DNA of 64,000 nt, taken from assembly GCA_001899285.1 (NCBI GenBank), contig MKWA01000008.1:1-64000 (forward strand). Reading direction: 5' to 3'. Made by a program: the position numbers and the translations under genes. Source of the DNA: Rhizobiales bacterium 64-17. Its GTDB lineage: Bacteria; Pseudomonadota; Alphaproteobacteria; Rhizobiales; Xanthobacteraceae. This document shows positions 25,653 to 34,779 of the stretch, one piece after another (positions within the stretch are counted from its first letter, which is position 1; each line of letters begins with the position of its first letter). The notes beneath the pieces were generated by a model. It was not told where the DNA came from and searched no databases. It was given only the letters and a program-made list of their open reading frames with translations.

Positions 25653-25822
25653 CCTGCGCGGCACACGCTCTCGCCGCAACCAAAAGTAAACCCTTCCCCG
25701 ACACACTGTGACCGCTTCCGGCAGGGAGGCGGCCGGGCGACCTGCGCCTTGCAACAGGTATTTGATTTTTCGCGTTTTCTTCACGCGAGTCCAAGGCGCT
25801 CGAAAACGCTCTAGGCAATTCC

Positions 25823-28366
25823 ATGGACGATTTGCTGCGGGAATTTCTGACCGAGACCCACGAGAGTCTCGATGTCGTTGACGTTGAGCTCGTGCGCTTC
25901 GAGCAGGAGCCGAACAACGCCAAGATTCTCGCGAACATCTTCCGTCTTGTTCACACCATCAAAGGCACCTGCGGTTTTCTTGGATTGCCGCGGCTTGAAG
26001 CCCTGTCGCACGCCGCCGAAACCCTGATGGGCAAGTTTCGCGACGGCGCGCCCGCGACGGCTGCGGCGGTGACGCTGATCCTTGCGACCATTGACCGATT
26101 GAAGCTCATTCTCGCTGGGCTCGAACACGATCAGCAGGAGCCGCCCGGTGGCGACGGCGATCTGATCGCAGAGCTGGAGCGGATGGCGGCCGTCGCCGCC
26201 GATCCATCGGCCGCCGCGGCGGCCGCGGCCATTCCGCTCGCAGCTGAGCCTGAAACGGCCGGCGCTGGAGCGCACGCTGCCGCGACCGAAGAAGCGACAG
26301 ATGATGCTTCGTCCGGCCGTGTCGCCAACCATTCGATCCGCGTGACCGTCGATACGCTCGAACATCTCATGACGATGGTGTCCGAACTGGTTCTCACCCG
26401 CAACCAGTTGCTCGAGATCGCGCGGCAGAACGACGACAACGCATTCAAGACGCCGTTGCAGCGGCTGTCGAACGTCACCGCCGAGTTGCAGGAAGGCGTC
26501 ATGAAGACGCGCATGCAGCCGATCGGCAATGCCTGGCAGAAGCTGCCGCGCATCGTGCGCGATCTCGCACACGATCTCGGCAAGGAGATTGAGCTTGATC
26601 TGCATGGTGAGCAGACCGAGCTCGATCGGCAGGTGCTCGATCTGGTCAAGGATCCGCTGACGCATATGGTGCGCAATTCGGCGGACCACGGGCTGGAAAC
26701 GCGCGCCGAGCGCATCGCGGCCGGCAAACCCGCCAAGGGCCATATCCGGCTGTCGGCCTATCAGGAAGGCGGGCAGATCGTCATCGAGGTTGCTGATGAC
26801 GGACGCGGCCTCAACACCGCACGGATCAAGGCCAAGGCTTTGTCGCTTGGTGTGGCCACCGATGACGCGTTGGCGAAGATGTCGGACGCGCAGGTGCACA
26901 AGCTGATCTTCGCACCCGGGTTTTCGACCGCGGATCAGGTTACGGCAATTTCCGGCCGTGGCGTCGGCATGGACGTGGTGCGCGCCAATATCGATCAGAT
27001 CGGCGGCATGATCGATGTCAAATCCGTGCCGGGTGCTGGCGTGAGTTTCATCATCAAGATTCCGCTCACGCTCGCCATTGTGTCGGCTCTGATCGTCCAG
27101 TCCGGCGGTCATCGTTTCGCGATCCCGCAGATCGCGGTGGCGGAGCTTGTGAAGGTGCGCGACGGTTCCGACAACCGGATCGAGCACATCAAGGACACGC
27201 CGGTGTTACGCTTGCGTAACAAGCTGCTGCCGCTTGCCGACCTCAGTCGGCTGCTGCGCATCGACGGCACCGATGCGCGTGGCGGCAAGGGCGAATTCAT
27301 CGTCGTCACGCAGGTCGACGGTCGCAGCTTCGGGATCGCCGTCGACCAGGTGTTCCATACCGAGGAAATCGTTGTGAAGCCGATGTCGTCGCGGCTGCGG
27401 CACATCACGGCATTCTGCGGCAATACCATTCTTGGCGACGGCGCAGTGATCATGATCGTCGATCCGAACGGTATCGGCCGGATGATGGGCGCGACGGTCA
27501 CTGCCGACATGGGAATGATTGACGCGGTCGAGGACGAGCAGGTCGGTCGGACTGACAACATAACCTCACTGCTGGTGTTCCGCGCCGGCTCGGCGCACCC
27601 GAAGGCGGTGCCATTATCGCTGGTGACGCGCCTCGAGGAAGTCGATGTCGATACCATCGAAGTCTCGAACGGCCGGCACATGGTGCAATATCGCGGCCAT
27701 TTGATGCCACTGGTCACACTGACCGCCAATGCTGCAATCAAGCCGGAGGGTACGCAGCCGCTGCTGGTGTTCTCCGATGGTACGCGGTCGATGGCGCTGG
27801 TGGTGGATGAGATCGTCGACATCGTCGAGGAGCGGCTCGATATCGAAGTCGCCAGCGAGACGGCCGGTGTTATCGGCTCGGCGGTGGTCAAGGGGCAGGC
27901 GACTGAAATTATCGATGTCGGGCATTTCCTGCCGCTCGCCTGCGAAGACTGGTTTCGGGGCAAGAGCGTCGCGGCGAGCGAGCACAAGCGGCGCTCGCTG
28001 CTGCTGGTCGACGACTCGCCGTTCTTCCGCAACATGCTGACGCCGGTGCTGCAGGCCGCCGGATATGATGTGATCACCGCAGCGGACGGTAGCGAGGCGC
28101 TGGCGCATCTGCGCGACGGCAAGACCGTCGACATCGTCATCACCGACATCGACATGCCGCAGATGGATGGTTTCGCGCTGGCGGAAGCGGTCCGGCAGGA
28201 GCCGGCTACGGCCGCGGTGCCGGTGATCGCGCTGTCTTCGCATGTCTCGGTCGCGGCGATCGAGAGGGGTCGCGAGGTCGGGCTGCATGATTACGTGGCG
28301 AAGTTCGATCGCGCCGGTCTGATCGCCGCGCTGAAGGAACACGCTGCCGGTTCGGAGGCGGCCTGA
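25823..28366 (+). CDS. cheA: Hybrid chemotaxis histidine kinase CheA with C-terminal receiver
   Basis: This is an 847-residue CheA. The P1 domain has H44 (LVHTIKGTCGFLG), followed by a linker rich in Ala, then P3 dimerisation, the P4 kinase with the HMVRNSADHGLE N-box and VADDGRGLN / ISGRGVGMDVV ATP lid, and a P5 CheW-like domain. A second CheW-like region follows (about 575-700, NITSLLVFRAG), and a receiver domain closes it (about 725-845, D775 in TDIDMPQMDG). The kinase senses receptor arrays and phosphorylates CheY and CheB; the attached receiver may act as phosphate sink. It is the first gene of cheA-W-Y-B-R; no receptor gene is nearby. Confidence 0.95.
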   Translation: MDDLLREFLTETHESLDVVDVELVRFEQEPNNAKILANIFRLVHTIKGTCGFLGLPRLEALSHAAETLMGKFRDGAPATAAAVTLILATIDRLKLILAGLEHDQQEPPGGDGDLIAELERMAAVAADPSAAAAAAAIPLAAEPETAGAGAHAAATEEATDDASSGRVANHSIRVTVDTLEHLMTMVSELVLTRNQLLEIARQNDDNAFKTPLQRLSNVTAELQEGVMKTRMQPIGNAWQKLPRIVRDLAHDLGKEIELDLHGEQTELDRQVLDLVKDPLTHMVRNSADHGLETRAERIAAGKPAKGHIRLSAYQEGGQIVIEVADDGRGLNTARIKAKALSLGVATDDALAKMSDAQVHKLIFAPGFSTADQVTAISGRGVGMDVVRANIDQIGGMIDVKSVPGAGVSFIIKIPLTLAIVSALIVQSGGHRFAIPQIAVAELVKVRDGSDNRIEHIKDTPVLRLRNKLLPLADLSRLLRIDGTDARGGKGEFIVVTQVDGRSFGIAVDQVFHTEEIVVKPMSSRLRHITAFCGNTILGDGAVIMIVDPNGIGRMMGATVTADMGMIDAVEDEQVGRTDNITSLLVFRAGSAHPKAVPLSLVTRLEEVDVDTIEVSNGRHMVQYRGHLMPLVTLTANAAIKPEGTQPLLVFSDGTRSMALVVDEIVDIVEERLDIEVASETAGVIGSAVVKGQATEIIDVGHFLPLACEDWFRGKSVAASEHKRRSLLLVDDSPFFRNMLTPVLQAAGYDVITAADGSEALAHLRDGKTVDIVITDIDMPQMDGFALAEAVRQEPATAAVPVIALSSHVSVAAIERGREVGLHDYVAKFDRAGLIAALKEHAAGSEAA

Positions 28367-28370
28367 GGTC

Positions 28371-28856
28371 ATGACCGGTCCGATGTCCGATACGGTAGCC
28401 GACAGCGGTTTCGATGCGCAGCGTGAATTCGTCACGGCGACGATCGGCGGCCAGATGTTCGGCCTGCCGATTCTGCGCGTTCAGGACGTGTTCGTGGTCG
28501 ATCGTCTGACACGTGTGCCATTGGCGCCGGCTGAGATTGCGGGCGTGCTTAATCTGCGGGGCCGGATCGTCACCATTATCGATATGCGGACGCGGCTCGG
28601 CCTCGAACGGACCGATGCGCCGGCACGGCTGATGGCGATCGGCGTCGAAAGCCGCGGCGAATCTTACGGTTTGCTGGTCGATGCGATCGGTGAAGTCATG
28701 AAGCTCGACCACGAGATATGCGAGGCGAAGCCCGCCAATCTCGACCCGCGGCTGGCGGTGGCCAGCACGGGAATCTATCGCCTGGATGGATCGCTGCTGA
28801 TCGCGCTCGATCTCGACAAGATACTTGAGATCGGTGGTATGGCGACGGCGGCATAG
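28371..28856 (+). CDS. cheW: Chemotaxis coupling protein CheW
   Basis: This is a 161-residue adaptor linking receptors to CheA. The CheW fold is visible as VTATIGGQMFGLPILRVQDV, the receptor-contact NLRGRIVTIIDMRTRLG, and YGLLVDAIGEVMKL. It starts 4 bp after cheA with a GAGG ribosome site overlapping the cheA end, so it is translationally linked. Its neighbours are cheA and cheY. Confidence 0.95.
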   Translation: MTGPMSDTVADSGFDAQREFVTATIGGQMFGLPILRVQDVFVVDRLTRVPLAPAEIAGVLNLRGRIVTIIDMRTRLGLERTDAPARLMAIGVESRGESYGLLVDAIGEVMKLDHEICEAKPANLDPRLAVASTGIYRLDGSLLIALDLDKILEIGGMATAA

Positions 28857-28908
28857 GAATGCGTGAAAAAAGGTGCGGGACACCGCATCGGAACATGAGG
28901 ATAGAGCA

Positions 28909-29274
28909 ATGAAAACGTGTCTCGTGGTCGATGATTCCAGCGTGATCCGCAAGGTCGCGCGCCGGATTCTTGAAGGTTTGGATTTCAGCATCCTTGAAGC
29001 CGAGGATGGCGAGCAGGCGTTGTCGAGCTGCCGCACAATGCTGCCCGACGCGATCCTGCTCGACTGGAATATGCCGCGCATGGACGGCTACGAATTCCTG
29101 CGGGCCTTGCGCCGTCTGCCGGGCGGCGATCGCCCGAAGGTGGTATTCTGCACCACGGAGAACGATGTGGCGCATATCGCCCGCGCGCTGCATGCGGGCG
29201 CCAACGAATACATCATGAAGCCGTTCGACAAGGATATCGTCGAGTCGAAATTCCAGGAGGTCGGTCTGCTGTAA
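28909..29274 (+). CDS. cheY: Chemotaxis response regulator CheY
   Basis: This is a 121-residue single receiver domain: acidic pair D8-D9 (VVDDSS), phospho-acceptor D52 (LLDWNMPRMDG), switch Thr in FCTTEND and Lys in IMKPFD. Phospho-CheY would bind the flagellar motor switch (FliM/FliN; fliN is at 44932). The start at 28909 follows GAGGATAGAG; an upstream GTG-like extension has no support. It sits mid-operon between cheW and cheB. Confidence 0.93.
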   Translation: MKTCLVVDDSSVIRKVARRILEGLDFSILEAEDGEQALSSCRTMLPDAILLDWNMPRMDGYEFLRALRRLPGGDRPKVVFCTTENDVAHIARALHAGANEYIMKPFDKDIVESKFQEVGLL

Positions 29275-29307
29275 GCGCGGCTGACCGAACTCCGGAATTT
29301 TCATCCG

Positions 29308-30465
29308 ATGGTTTTTCCCGTCTCTCGTCCCGCGCTCGCTACCCGGCGGCATATCCGCGTCATGATTGTCGACGACTCGGTCGTCGCGCGCGGCCTGTTC
29401 TCGGCCTGGATCGGCGCAGCCGCCGACTGCGAGGTAGTGGGCGCTTTGCGCACCGGTCGCGACGCGGTCGAGCAGATCGGGCGTCTCGATCCGGATGTGG
29501 TGATCCTCGACATCGATATGCCGGACATGGACGGGATCACGGCGCTGCCGCTGCTGTTGCAGAAGAAACCCGATCTGTCGGTGATCATGGCGTCGACACT
29601 GACACGCCGGAATGCCGAGATCAGCCTCAAGGCACTGGCGCTCGGCGCGGCCGATTACGTGCCGAAGCCCGAGACAGCGCGTGAAACGACGACGTCGCTG
29701 CCGTTCCGCCACGAATTGATCGACAAGGTACGCCATCTCGGGGCGCGCTCACGCGCGATCCGGCCTGCGATTCCTCTCCGTCCGCGCGCCGTCGTGCCGC
29801 TGCGCGGGCGCGATGAATTGCCGGCAGCATCCGGCGCGGCATCGCCGCCGCCGTTCCGCCTGCGGGGATTTTCCTGCGTGCCGCCACGGGTGGTGCTGAT
29901 CGGCTGCTCGACCGGAGGGCCGCAAGCCCTGAGCAGACTGATTCCGGCGATCGGCCCGGCGCTGGAGCGTGCGCCGGTGCTGATCACGCAGCATATGCCG
30001 GCGACTTTCACGACGATCCTGGCCGAACATCTGCAGCGCAGCAGTGGTCGTCTGGTGCGCGAGGCGACCGACGGCGAGCCGATCAAGCCCGGCATGGTCT
30101 ATCTTGCGCCGGGCGGACGCCACCTGCGGATCGTACGCGGTGCAGAAGGTCCGATGACGGCGCTCGACGATGGGCCGCCGGTGCATTTCTGCAAGCCGTC
30201 GGTCGATCCGATGTTCGCGTCGGGTGCAGCGGTATGGGGTGCTGGCACGCTCGGCCTGGTGTTGACGGGCATGGGTTCAGACGGCGCGCAAGGCAGCGAA
30301 GCGATTGCGGCTGCCAACGGCACCATGATCGCCCAGGATGAGGCAACCAGCGTCATTTGGGGCATGCCGGCGCAGGCGATCGCCACGGGAAGCTGCTCGG
30401 CGGTTCTCCCGCTCGACGGCATCGCCGAAACGGTTGTGCGGCTGTTCCGGGGGGCGGCCGCATGA
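29308..30465 (+). CDS. cheB: Chemotaxis protein-glutamate methylesterase CheB
   Basis: This is a 385-residue methylesterase. The N-terminal receiver has D22-D23 and D68 (ILDIDMPDMDG). After a Pro/Arg-rich linker the esterase domain carries the triad S201 (GCSTGGP), H229 (TQHMP) and D325 (GMGSDG). It removes methyl groups from receptor glutamates to reset adaptation. The stop overlaps the cheR start (ATGA), typical of coupling of this antagonistic pair. The ribosome site is weak. Confidence 0.95.
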   Translation: MVFPVSRPALATRRHIRVMIVDDSVVARGLFSAWIGAAADCEVVGALRTGRDAVEQIGRLDPDVVILDIDMPDMDGITALPLLLQKKPDLSVIMASTLTRRNAEISLKALALGAADYVPKPETARETTTSLPFRHELIDKVRHLGARSRAIRPAIPLRPRAVVPLRGRDELPAASGAASPPPFRLRGFSCVPPRVVLIGCSTGGPQALSRLIPAIGPALERAPVLITQHMPATFTTILAEHLQRSSGRLVREATDGEPIKPGMVYLAPGGRHLRIVRGAEGPMTALDDGPPVHFCKPSVDPMFASGAAVWGAGTLGLVLTGMGSDGAQGSEAIAAANGTMIAQDEATSVIWGMPAQAIATGSCSAVLPLDGIAETVVRLFRGAAA

Positions 30466-31349
30466 CGCCCGCGGATTACGATTTTCTGCGCGGGCTGCTC
30501 AAGGACCGTTCGGGCCTCGCGCTGTCGAACGACAAACAATATCTGATCGAAAGCCGGCTCGCGCCGCTGATGCGCAAGCACGGCATCGCCGACCTGAGTG
30601 AGCTTGTGCGGCGGCTGAAAGAGCCGCGGCCCGATCTGCTGGTGGTCGCGGTGGTCGAGGCGATGACCACCAATGAATCGTTTTTCTTCCGGGACAAGGT
30701 TCCGTTCGATCACTTCCGTAATGTGATCATGCCGGGGCTGCTGAAGGCGCGGGTTGGCAGCAAGCGGATCCGGATCTGGTGCGCCGCTTGCGCGGCGGGA
30801 CAGGAGCCTTACTCGCTCGCCATGAGTTTGCGCGAGATGAGCGCGCAACTGGCGGGGTGGCAGGTGGATATTCTCGCCACCGACTTGTCAGGCGATATTC
30901 TCGACAAGGCGAAGGTCGGCATTTACAGCCAGTTCGAGGCACAGCGGGGACTGCCGATCCAGATGCTGGTCAAGTATTTCCGGCAGGTCGGCGACCGCTG
31001 GCAGATCGCTTCGGACATCCGCGAGATGGTCCGCTTCCGGCCGATCAACCTGCTGCATGATTTCACCTCGCTCGGCCCGTTCGACGTGGTGTTCTGCCGC
31101 AACGTGCTGATCTATTTCGATGCGCCGACCAAGAGCGCGACCCTGGCTCGGCTCGGCCGGGCCGTGGCCTCCGACGGCTATCTGCTGCTCGGAGCGGCGG
31201 AAACTGTGGTGGGTCTGACCGACCAGTTCAAGCCGGTGCCGGATCGGCGTGGGCTTTATGCGCCGAATCCCTATGCTTTCCGGGGACCGCGTGCCACCGT
31301 CCTGAAATTCGCTGGCGGAGGGGGCCAGTCGCCGCGCGGGGCCGGATGA
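30462..31349 (+). CDS. cheR: Chemotaxis receptor methyltransferase CheR
   Basis: This is a 295-residue SAM-dependent methyltransferase. The N-terminal helical domain is DYDFLRGLLKDRSGLALS. The catalytic domain follows, with TTNESFFFRDKVPFDHF, the SAM loop IWCAACAAGQEPYSLAM, and the post-loop FDVVFCRNVLIYFD. It methylates chemoreceptor glutamates. The ATG at 30462 overlaps the cheB stop and is clearly right, since a frame-open upstream start would lie deep inside cheB. It is the last gene of the che operon. Confidence 0.95.
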   Translation: MTPADYDFLRGLLKDRSGLALSNDKQYLIESRLAPLMRKHGIADLSELVRRLKEPRPDLLVVAVVEAMTTNESFFFRDKVPFDHFRNVIMPGLLKARVGSKRIRIWCAACAAGQEPYSLAMSLREMSAQLAGWQVDILATDLSGDILDKAKVGIYSQFEAQRGLPIQMLVKYFRQVGDRWQIASDIREMVRFRPINLLHDFTSLGPFDVVFCRNVLIYFDAPTKSATLARLGRAVASDGYLLLGAAETVVGLTDQFKPVPDRRGLYAPNPYAFRGPRATVLKFAGGGGQSPRGAG

Positions 31350-31454
31350 CGCCGGTACCGTCAAAGGCTGCCAGCCGGCCTTGAAAATGCCCTGCCTCTT
31401 TCGCAAGAATGATCGCCCCGGAGCCGGTTCCGGGTTTTGCCCAAGGTCTTTGCC

Positions 31455-31736
31455 ATGCGTCGTTCCGCCCGTCTGATCTTTGCCGCCGGTCTTATCGCCT
31501 GCCTCGCCGTGCCGTGCCTGAGTGTGGCCGGGCTGGTATCGTCGGCGCAGGCGCAGCAAGGTGAAGACAAGGCGCTGACACGGCGGACCGACGCCGAGAA
31601 ACGGCGCGACGCGGAAATCGACCAGCAATATCGTGCGGCGACCCGCCGCGGCGATGCGGGGCCGGCGGTCAAAAGCGACCCGTGGGGCAGCGTGCGCAAT
31701 CAGCCGGCGCAGGGCACCAAGACGACCAAGAAGTAA
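31455..31736 (+). CDS. Small exported hypothetical protein
   Basis: This is a 93-residue protein with a clear signal peptide (MRRSARLIFAAGLIACLAV, cleavage near SSAQAQ). The mature part is highly charged: GEDKALTRRTDAEKRRDAEI followed by DQQYRAATRR, ending in a Lys/Thr tail. AAGG sits 8 bases before ATG 31455. It ends 11 bp before the convergent Bug receptor gene. I do not recognise the family, though short periplasmic proteins of this sort are common in the group. Confidence 0.7.
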   Translation: MRRSARLIFAAGLIACLAVPCLSVAGLVSSAQAQQGEDKALTRRTDAEKRRDAEIDQQYRAATRRGDAGPAVKSDPWGSVRNQPAQGTKTTKK

Positions 31737-31747
31737 AGAGTCCGCCC

Positions 31748-32722
31748 TCAATCGACGGCGAGCTTGCCGCGCTCGATCGTCTGTTTCCAGATCGCCGCTT
31801 CGGCCTCTGCGCTTTTGAGGAAGGCGGCGGGCGTGTCGCCGACCGCGACAAAGCCGAGCGTCTCCAGTCGTGCGAGAATGGCGCGATCCTTCAACGCCGT
31901 GACGACCGCCGCATGAAGCTGATCGCAGATCGCGGCCGGCGTTCCTTTCGGCGCCGCAAGCCCCCACCAGTTCGAGGCGACGAAACCGGGATAGCCGGCT
32001 TCGATCAGGGTCGGTACATCGACGCCCGGCAGCCGCTTCTCCGCGGCGACGGCAATGGCGCGGACCTTGCCGCTCTCCACCTGCGCGCGGCCAACGCCCC
32101 AGCCCGCGAGATAAAGCTGTACCTCGTTCGCGAGCAGCGCCTGCATCGCCGGAGGCGCGCCGCGATAGGGAACGTGCACCAGTTCGATGCCGGTGGCCTG
32201 CTTGAACCGTTCGACCGCGAGATGCGGCGTGGTGCCGACGCTCGGCGACGCATAGCTAAGCTTGCCGGCCTGCGATTTAGCGTAGGCGACGAACTCGGCC
32301 AACGTTTTCACCGGCAGCGCCGCCGGAATGTAGAACACCGACGGCACATCGGCGACTTTGGTGATCAGCGCGAATTCCGTGAGTGGATCGAACTTCACCT
32401 TCGGGAACATGAACTGGTTGATGGCGAAGTTGTTGGCGGCGCCGAGCATCAGCGTGTATCCGTCGGCGGTAGAACTCGCGACCGCGCGGGCGCCGATCGT
32501 GCCGCCGCCGCCGGCGCGCGCGTCGATGATCAGCGGCTGCCCGAGCGTTTTTTCGAGCGACGGCGCCAGCAGGCGGATGGTGACGTCGCCCGCGCCGCCG
32601 GCGGCGTAAGGGACGATCACCGTGATCGGCCGGTTTGGATACTCCGCCGCACGCGACAGGGTCGGTGACAGCGCGGCTGCGGCGGTGAGCAGCAGGGCCT
32701 TGCGGCGGGACAGCATGATCAT
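31748..32722 (-). CDS. Tripartite tricarboxylate transporter (Bug/TctC) substrate-binding protein
   Basis: This is a 324-residue periplasmic solute receptor. The signal region MIMLSRRKALLLTAAAALSP has a twin-arginine-like SRRKALL. The mature protein opens YPNRPITVIVPYAAGGAGDV, the Bug-family phosphate-loop-like ligand region, followed by ARAGGGGTIGARAVA. GGAGG seven bases upstream fixes ATG 32722. No TctA/TctB membrane genes are adjacent, as is usual for expanded Bug receptor families. It is 16 bp downstream of the MBL hydrolase, forming a two-gene unit divergent from a LysR gene. Confidence 0.92.
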   Translation of the reverse strand: MIMLSRRKALLLTAAAALSPTLSRAAEYPNRPITVIVPYAAGGAGDVTIRLLAPSLEKTLGQPLIIDARAGGGGTIGARAVASSTADGYTLMLGAANNFAINQFMFPKVKFDPLTEFALITKVADVPSVFYIPAALPVKTLAEFVAYAKSQAGKLSYASPSVGTTPHLAVERFKQATGIELVHVPYRGAPPAMQALLANEVQLYLAGWGVGRAQVESGKVRAIAVAAEKRLPGVDVPTLIEAGYPGFVASNWWGLAAPKGTPAAICDQLHAAVVTALKDRAILARLETLGFVAVGDTPAAFLKSAEAEAAIWKQTIERGKLAVD

Positions 32723-32738
32723 CGGGCGTCCTCCAGGG

Positions 32739-33632
32739 TCACAGATCGACGCGCATGAGATCATGCGCGATTCGCAGCGGGCCTTTGTAAACGGAGCGGA
32801 TCTGATCGACGAAAGCGTCGATCTGGTGCGGCCCCATCTTGTCGACGGGCAGATGCTTGCCCGCTGTGCGTTTGAGCACAGGGCTCGTCGAATCGACGTG
32901 ACCGATATGCGTCGCGATCAGGTTCTTGATGCCAGCGCTGACGGCGAGCCGGCCGAGATCGGACGGGCTCGTATGCGCGAAGGTGCCGACGGCGGATTTG
33001 CGCCGGTGCTCGATGAAGTCCTCGGTGAAGGTGCATTCGTGGATCAGGAGGTCGGCGCCTTGCGCCAGCCGCGCGATGCCGTCGCACGGCTTGGTGTCGC
33101 CGGAGAACACGACGACCTTGCCTTCCGCTTCGATGCGGAAGCCGAAGCAGGGCGATAGGTCCGGCGGAATGTGATCGACCGCGTCGGCACTGATGGTGAC
33201 GTCGGCGTCTTGATAGACGACGCCGACATCATATTCGCTCACCTGCGGGCGGACCGCGGCGATGTTCTGCTGCCGCAGCGGATAGGCCGCGCGTGCGCGG
33301 ATATCGGCGTCGAACGCGCCACCCTCGAACAGATGCCCGACCATGGCTTGGGTACCGCGCGGTCCGTGGATCGGCAGCGTGCCGGGGCGGCTGAGGATCC
33401 AGCCGGAGATGACGAAGAACGGCAGCTCGCAGACATGGTCGTGATGCAGATGTGTCAGTAGCACGCGCTCGATCTCCGCCGGATTGACGTCGACCCGCAT
33501 CAGTTGTCGCGTCGCGCCATGGCCGCAGTCGAGCAGGAAGTGCCGGCCGTTCGCGAGCGTGATCAGGATCGAAGTGTGGCAGCGGTCGGGATCGGGGAGG
33601 GCCGCTCCCGTACCGAGCAGGATGACGCGCAT
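32739..33632 (-). CDS. MBL-fold hydrolase, ribonuclease Z/arylsulfatase-like
   Basis: This is a 297-residue two-metal hydrolase. MRVILLGTGAALPDPDRC, FLLDCGHGATRQL, LLTHLHHDHVCELPFF (HxHxDH), VVFSGDTKPC and LIHECTF are the RNase Z-type order, with a final ATHIGH. True RNase Z exosite features are not evident, so a small-molecule or arylsulfatase-like activity is equally possible. GGAGAG upstream supports ATG 33632. The Bug receptor gene follows, so the enzyme may act on the compound that receptor captures. Confidence 0.88.
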   Translation of the reverse strand: MRVILLGTGAALPDPDRCHTSILITLANGRHFLLDCGHGATRQLMRVDVNPAEIERVLLTHLHHDHVCELPFFVISGWILSRPGTLPIHGPRGTQAMVGHLFEGGAFDADIRARAAYPLRQQNIAAVRPQVSEYDVGVVYQDADVTISADAVDHIPPDLSPCFGFRIEAEGKVVVFSGDTKPCDGIARLAQGADLLIHECTFTEDFIEHRRKSAVGTFAHTSPSDLGRLAVSAGIKNLIATHIGHVDSTSPVLKRTAGKHLPVDKMGPHQIDAFVDQIRSVYKGPLRIAHDLMRVDL

Positions 33633-33677
33633 GGCTCTCTCCGGTGAAGTCCGCCCCGAGGCTAGCGGAAGCAATCT

Positions 33678-33713
33678 ATAACTTAAAATTGCGTTCTGTT
33701 ATGTTGTGATAAC
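33678..33713. promoter_or_regulatory. LysR-type operator candidate in the divergent promoter
   Basis: ATAAC (33678-33682), GTTAT (33698-33702) and ATAAC (33709-33713) give three alternating half-sites between the MBL gene and the divergent LysR gene. This is the layout expected for a LysR activation and recognition site pair. Confidence 0.4.
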
Positions 33714-33729
33714 CAATAGGACTATCAGA

Positions 33730-34689
33730 ATGGCGATCAGCAATCTCCGTGCCCGGCATCTTTCGGTGTTCGCGGCGGTGACGCGCAGCGGCTCAATGCA
33801 GCGCGCTGCCGTCGAGGTGCATCTCACCCAGCCGGCGGTGAGCAAACTGATCGCGGAACTGGAGACGATGTTCGGCACGCCACTGTTCGTGCGCAGCAAG
33901 CGCGGCGTCAGCCTGACCGAATGCGGTGAGGCGCTGCTCGCCGGTGCGCAGACCATGCTCAACGATCTGGCTGACACGGAAAAGACCATTGCCGCGATTG
34001 CGGCGGGGTTGATCGGTCGCATCCGCATCGGCGTCCTGCCGGTGGCCGAGGCACGCGTACTGCCGAGCGCGCTCCTGACGTTGCGGCGGCGCGCGCCCGG
34101 CGTCCGGGTGCGGATCGAGGAGGGTAGCCGCACCTTTCTCCTCTCCGCGCTGCTGCGCGGCGAACTCGATTGCGTCATCGGGCGGCTGCACGATCATGCG
34201 GCGGAAGACGGGTTTGTGCATGTGCCTCTGCTGGAGTTGCCGATCTGCGTGGTCTGCGCGCCGTCGCACCCGCTGGCCCGCGCCCGCCGCGTCACGTTCC
34301 GCGATCTCGCGACCTATCCGTGGATCCTGCCGCAGGAAGGCGCGCCGATCCGTGCGATCATCGAGCGCGAATTTGCCGCAGCAGGGCTGGTGCCGCCGGT
34401 CCCGGCGGTGGAGTCGACGTCGATCCGGCTCAATCATGCGCTGACGGCTGATACCGATCTGATCGGCGTGATGACGGCCGATGCGGCGCTGGCCTATGCC
34501 AAAGCGGGCGATCTGGTCCGGTTGCCGGTGGCGATCGGTGCGCCGCTGCCGGCCGTCGGCATCATGTTACGGAAAGGAACGCCCTCGCACGCGCTCTCCC
34601 TGTTCATGGGGATCCTGCGCGAGGGGTTGTTGCCCAGGACCACCAAAACCTCGCCAGCAAAAAACCCCGCCGTTTCCGGCGGGGTTTGA
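33730..34689 (+). CDS. LysR-family transcriptional regulator
   Basis: This is a 319-residue LysR regulator. The helix-turn-helix is in RSGSMQRAAVEVHLTQPAVS with KLIAELETMFGTPLF behind it, and the effector domain starts near IRIGVLPVAEARVLP (GbpR/AtzR-like arrangement). AGGA at 33718-33721 supports ATG 33730. It is divergent from the MBL-Bug receptor pair, its likely target. Oddly, the last nine codons form the stem of the hairpin terminator that serves ctrA on the other strand. Confidence 0.92.
   Translation: MAISNLRARHLSVFAAVTRSGSMQRAAVEVHLTQPAVSKLIAELETMFGTPLFVRSKRGVSLTECGEALLAGAQTMLNDLADTEKTIAAIAAGLIGRIRIGVLPVAEARVLPSALLTLRRRAPGVRVRIEEGSRTFLLSALLRGELDCVIGRLHDHAAEDGFVHVPLLELPICVVCAPSHPLARARRVTFRDLATYPWILPQEGAPIRAIIEREFAAAGLVPPVPAVESTSIRLNHALTADTDLIGVMTADAALAYAKAGDLVRLPVAIGAPLPAVGIMLRKGTPSHALSLFMGILREGLLPRTTKTSPAKNPAVSGGV
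34659..34687 (-). terminator. ctrA terminator embedded in the 3' end of the LysR gene
   Basis: AAACCCCGCCG (34662-34672) pairs with CGGCGGGGTTT (34677-34687). On the minus strand the stem runs into six Ts (complement of 34664-34659). It lies 93 bp past the ctrA stop and inside the last codons of the convergent LysR gene, so it may terminate both. Confidence 0.8.
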
Positions 34690-34779
34690 GGTGGGAGGAC
34701 GAGCCGACTAGGCTCAATCAAGACGACGCAGACGCAACGAACACGGGGAAGGGAACCCGCTGTGCGAATGCCCGCCGTG

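Noticed and set aside
25503-25784. A 93-codon minus-strand frame in the gap before cheA
   Set aside because: It overlaps the Ldh2 gene end, is Arg/Ser-rich and lacks a ribosome site; the gap is better read as the che promoter region.
31682-32668. A 328-codon plus-strand frame opposite the Bug receptor gene
   Set aside because: No motif and no ribosome site; the minus-strand Bug receptor is unmistakable.
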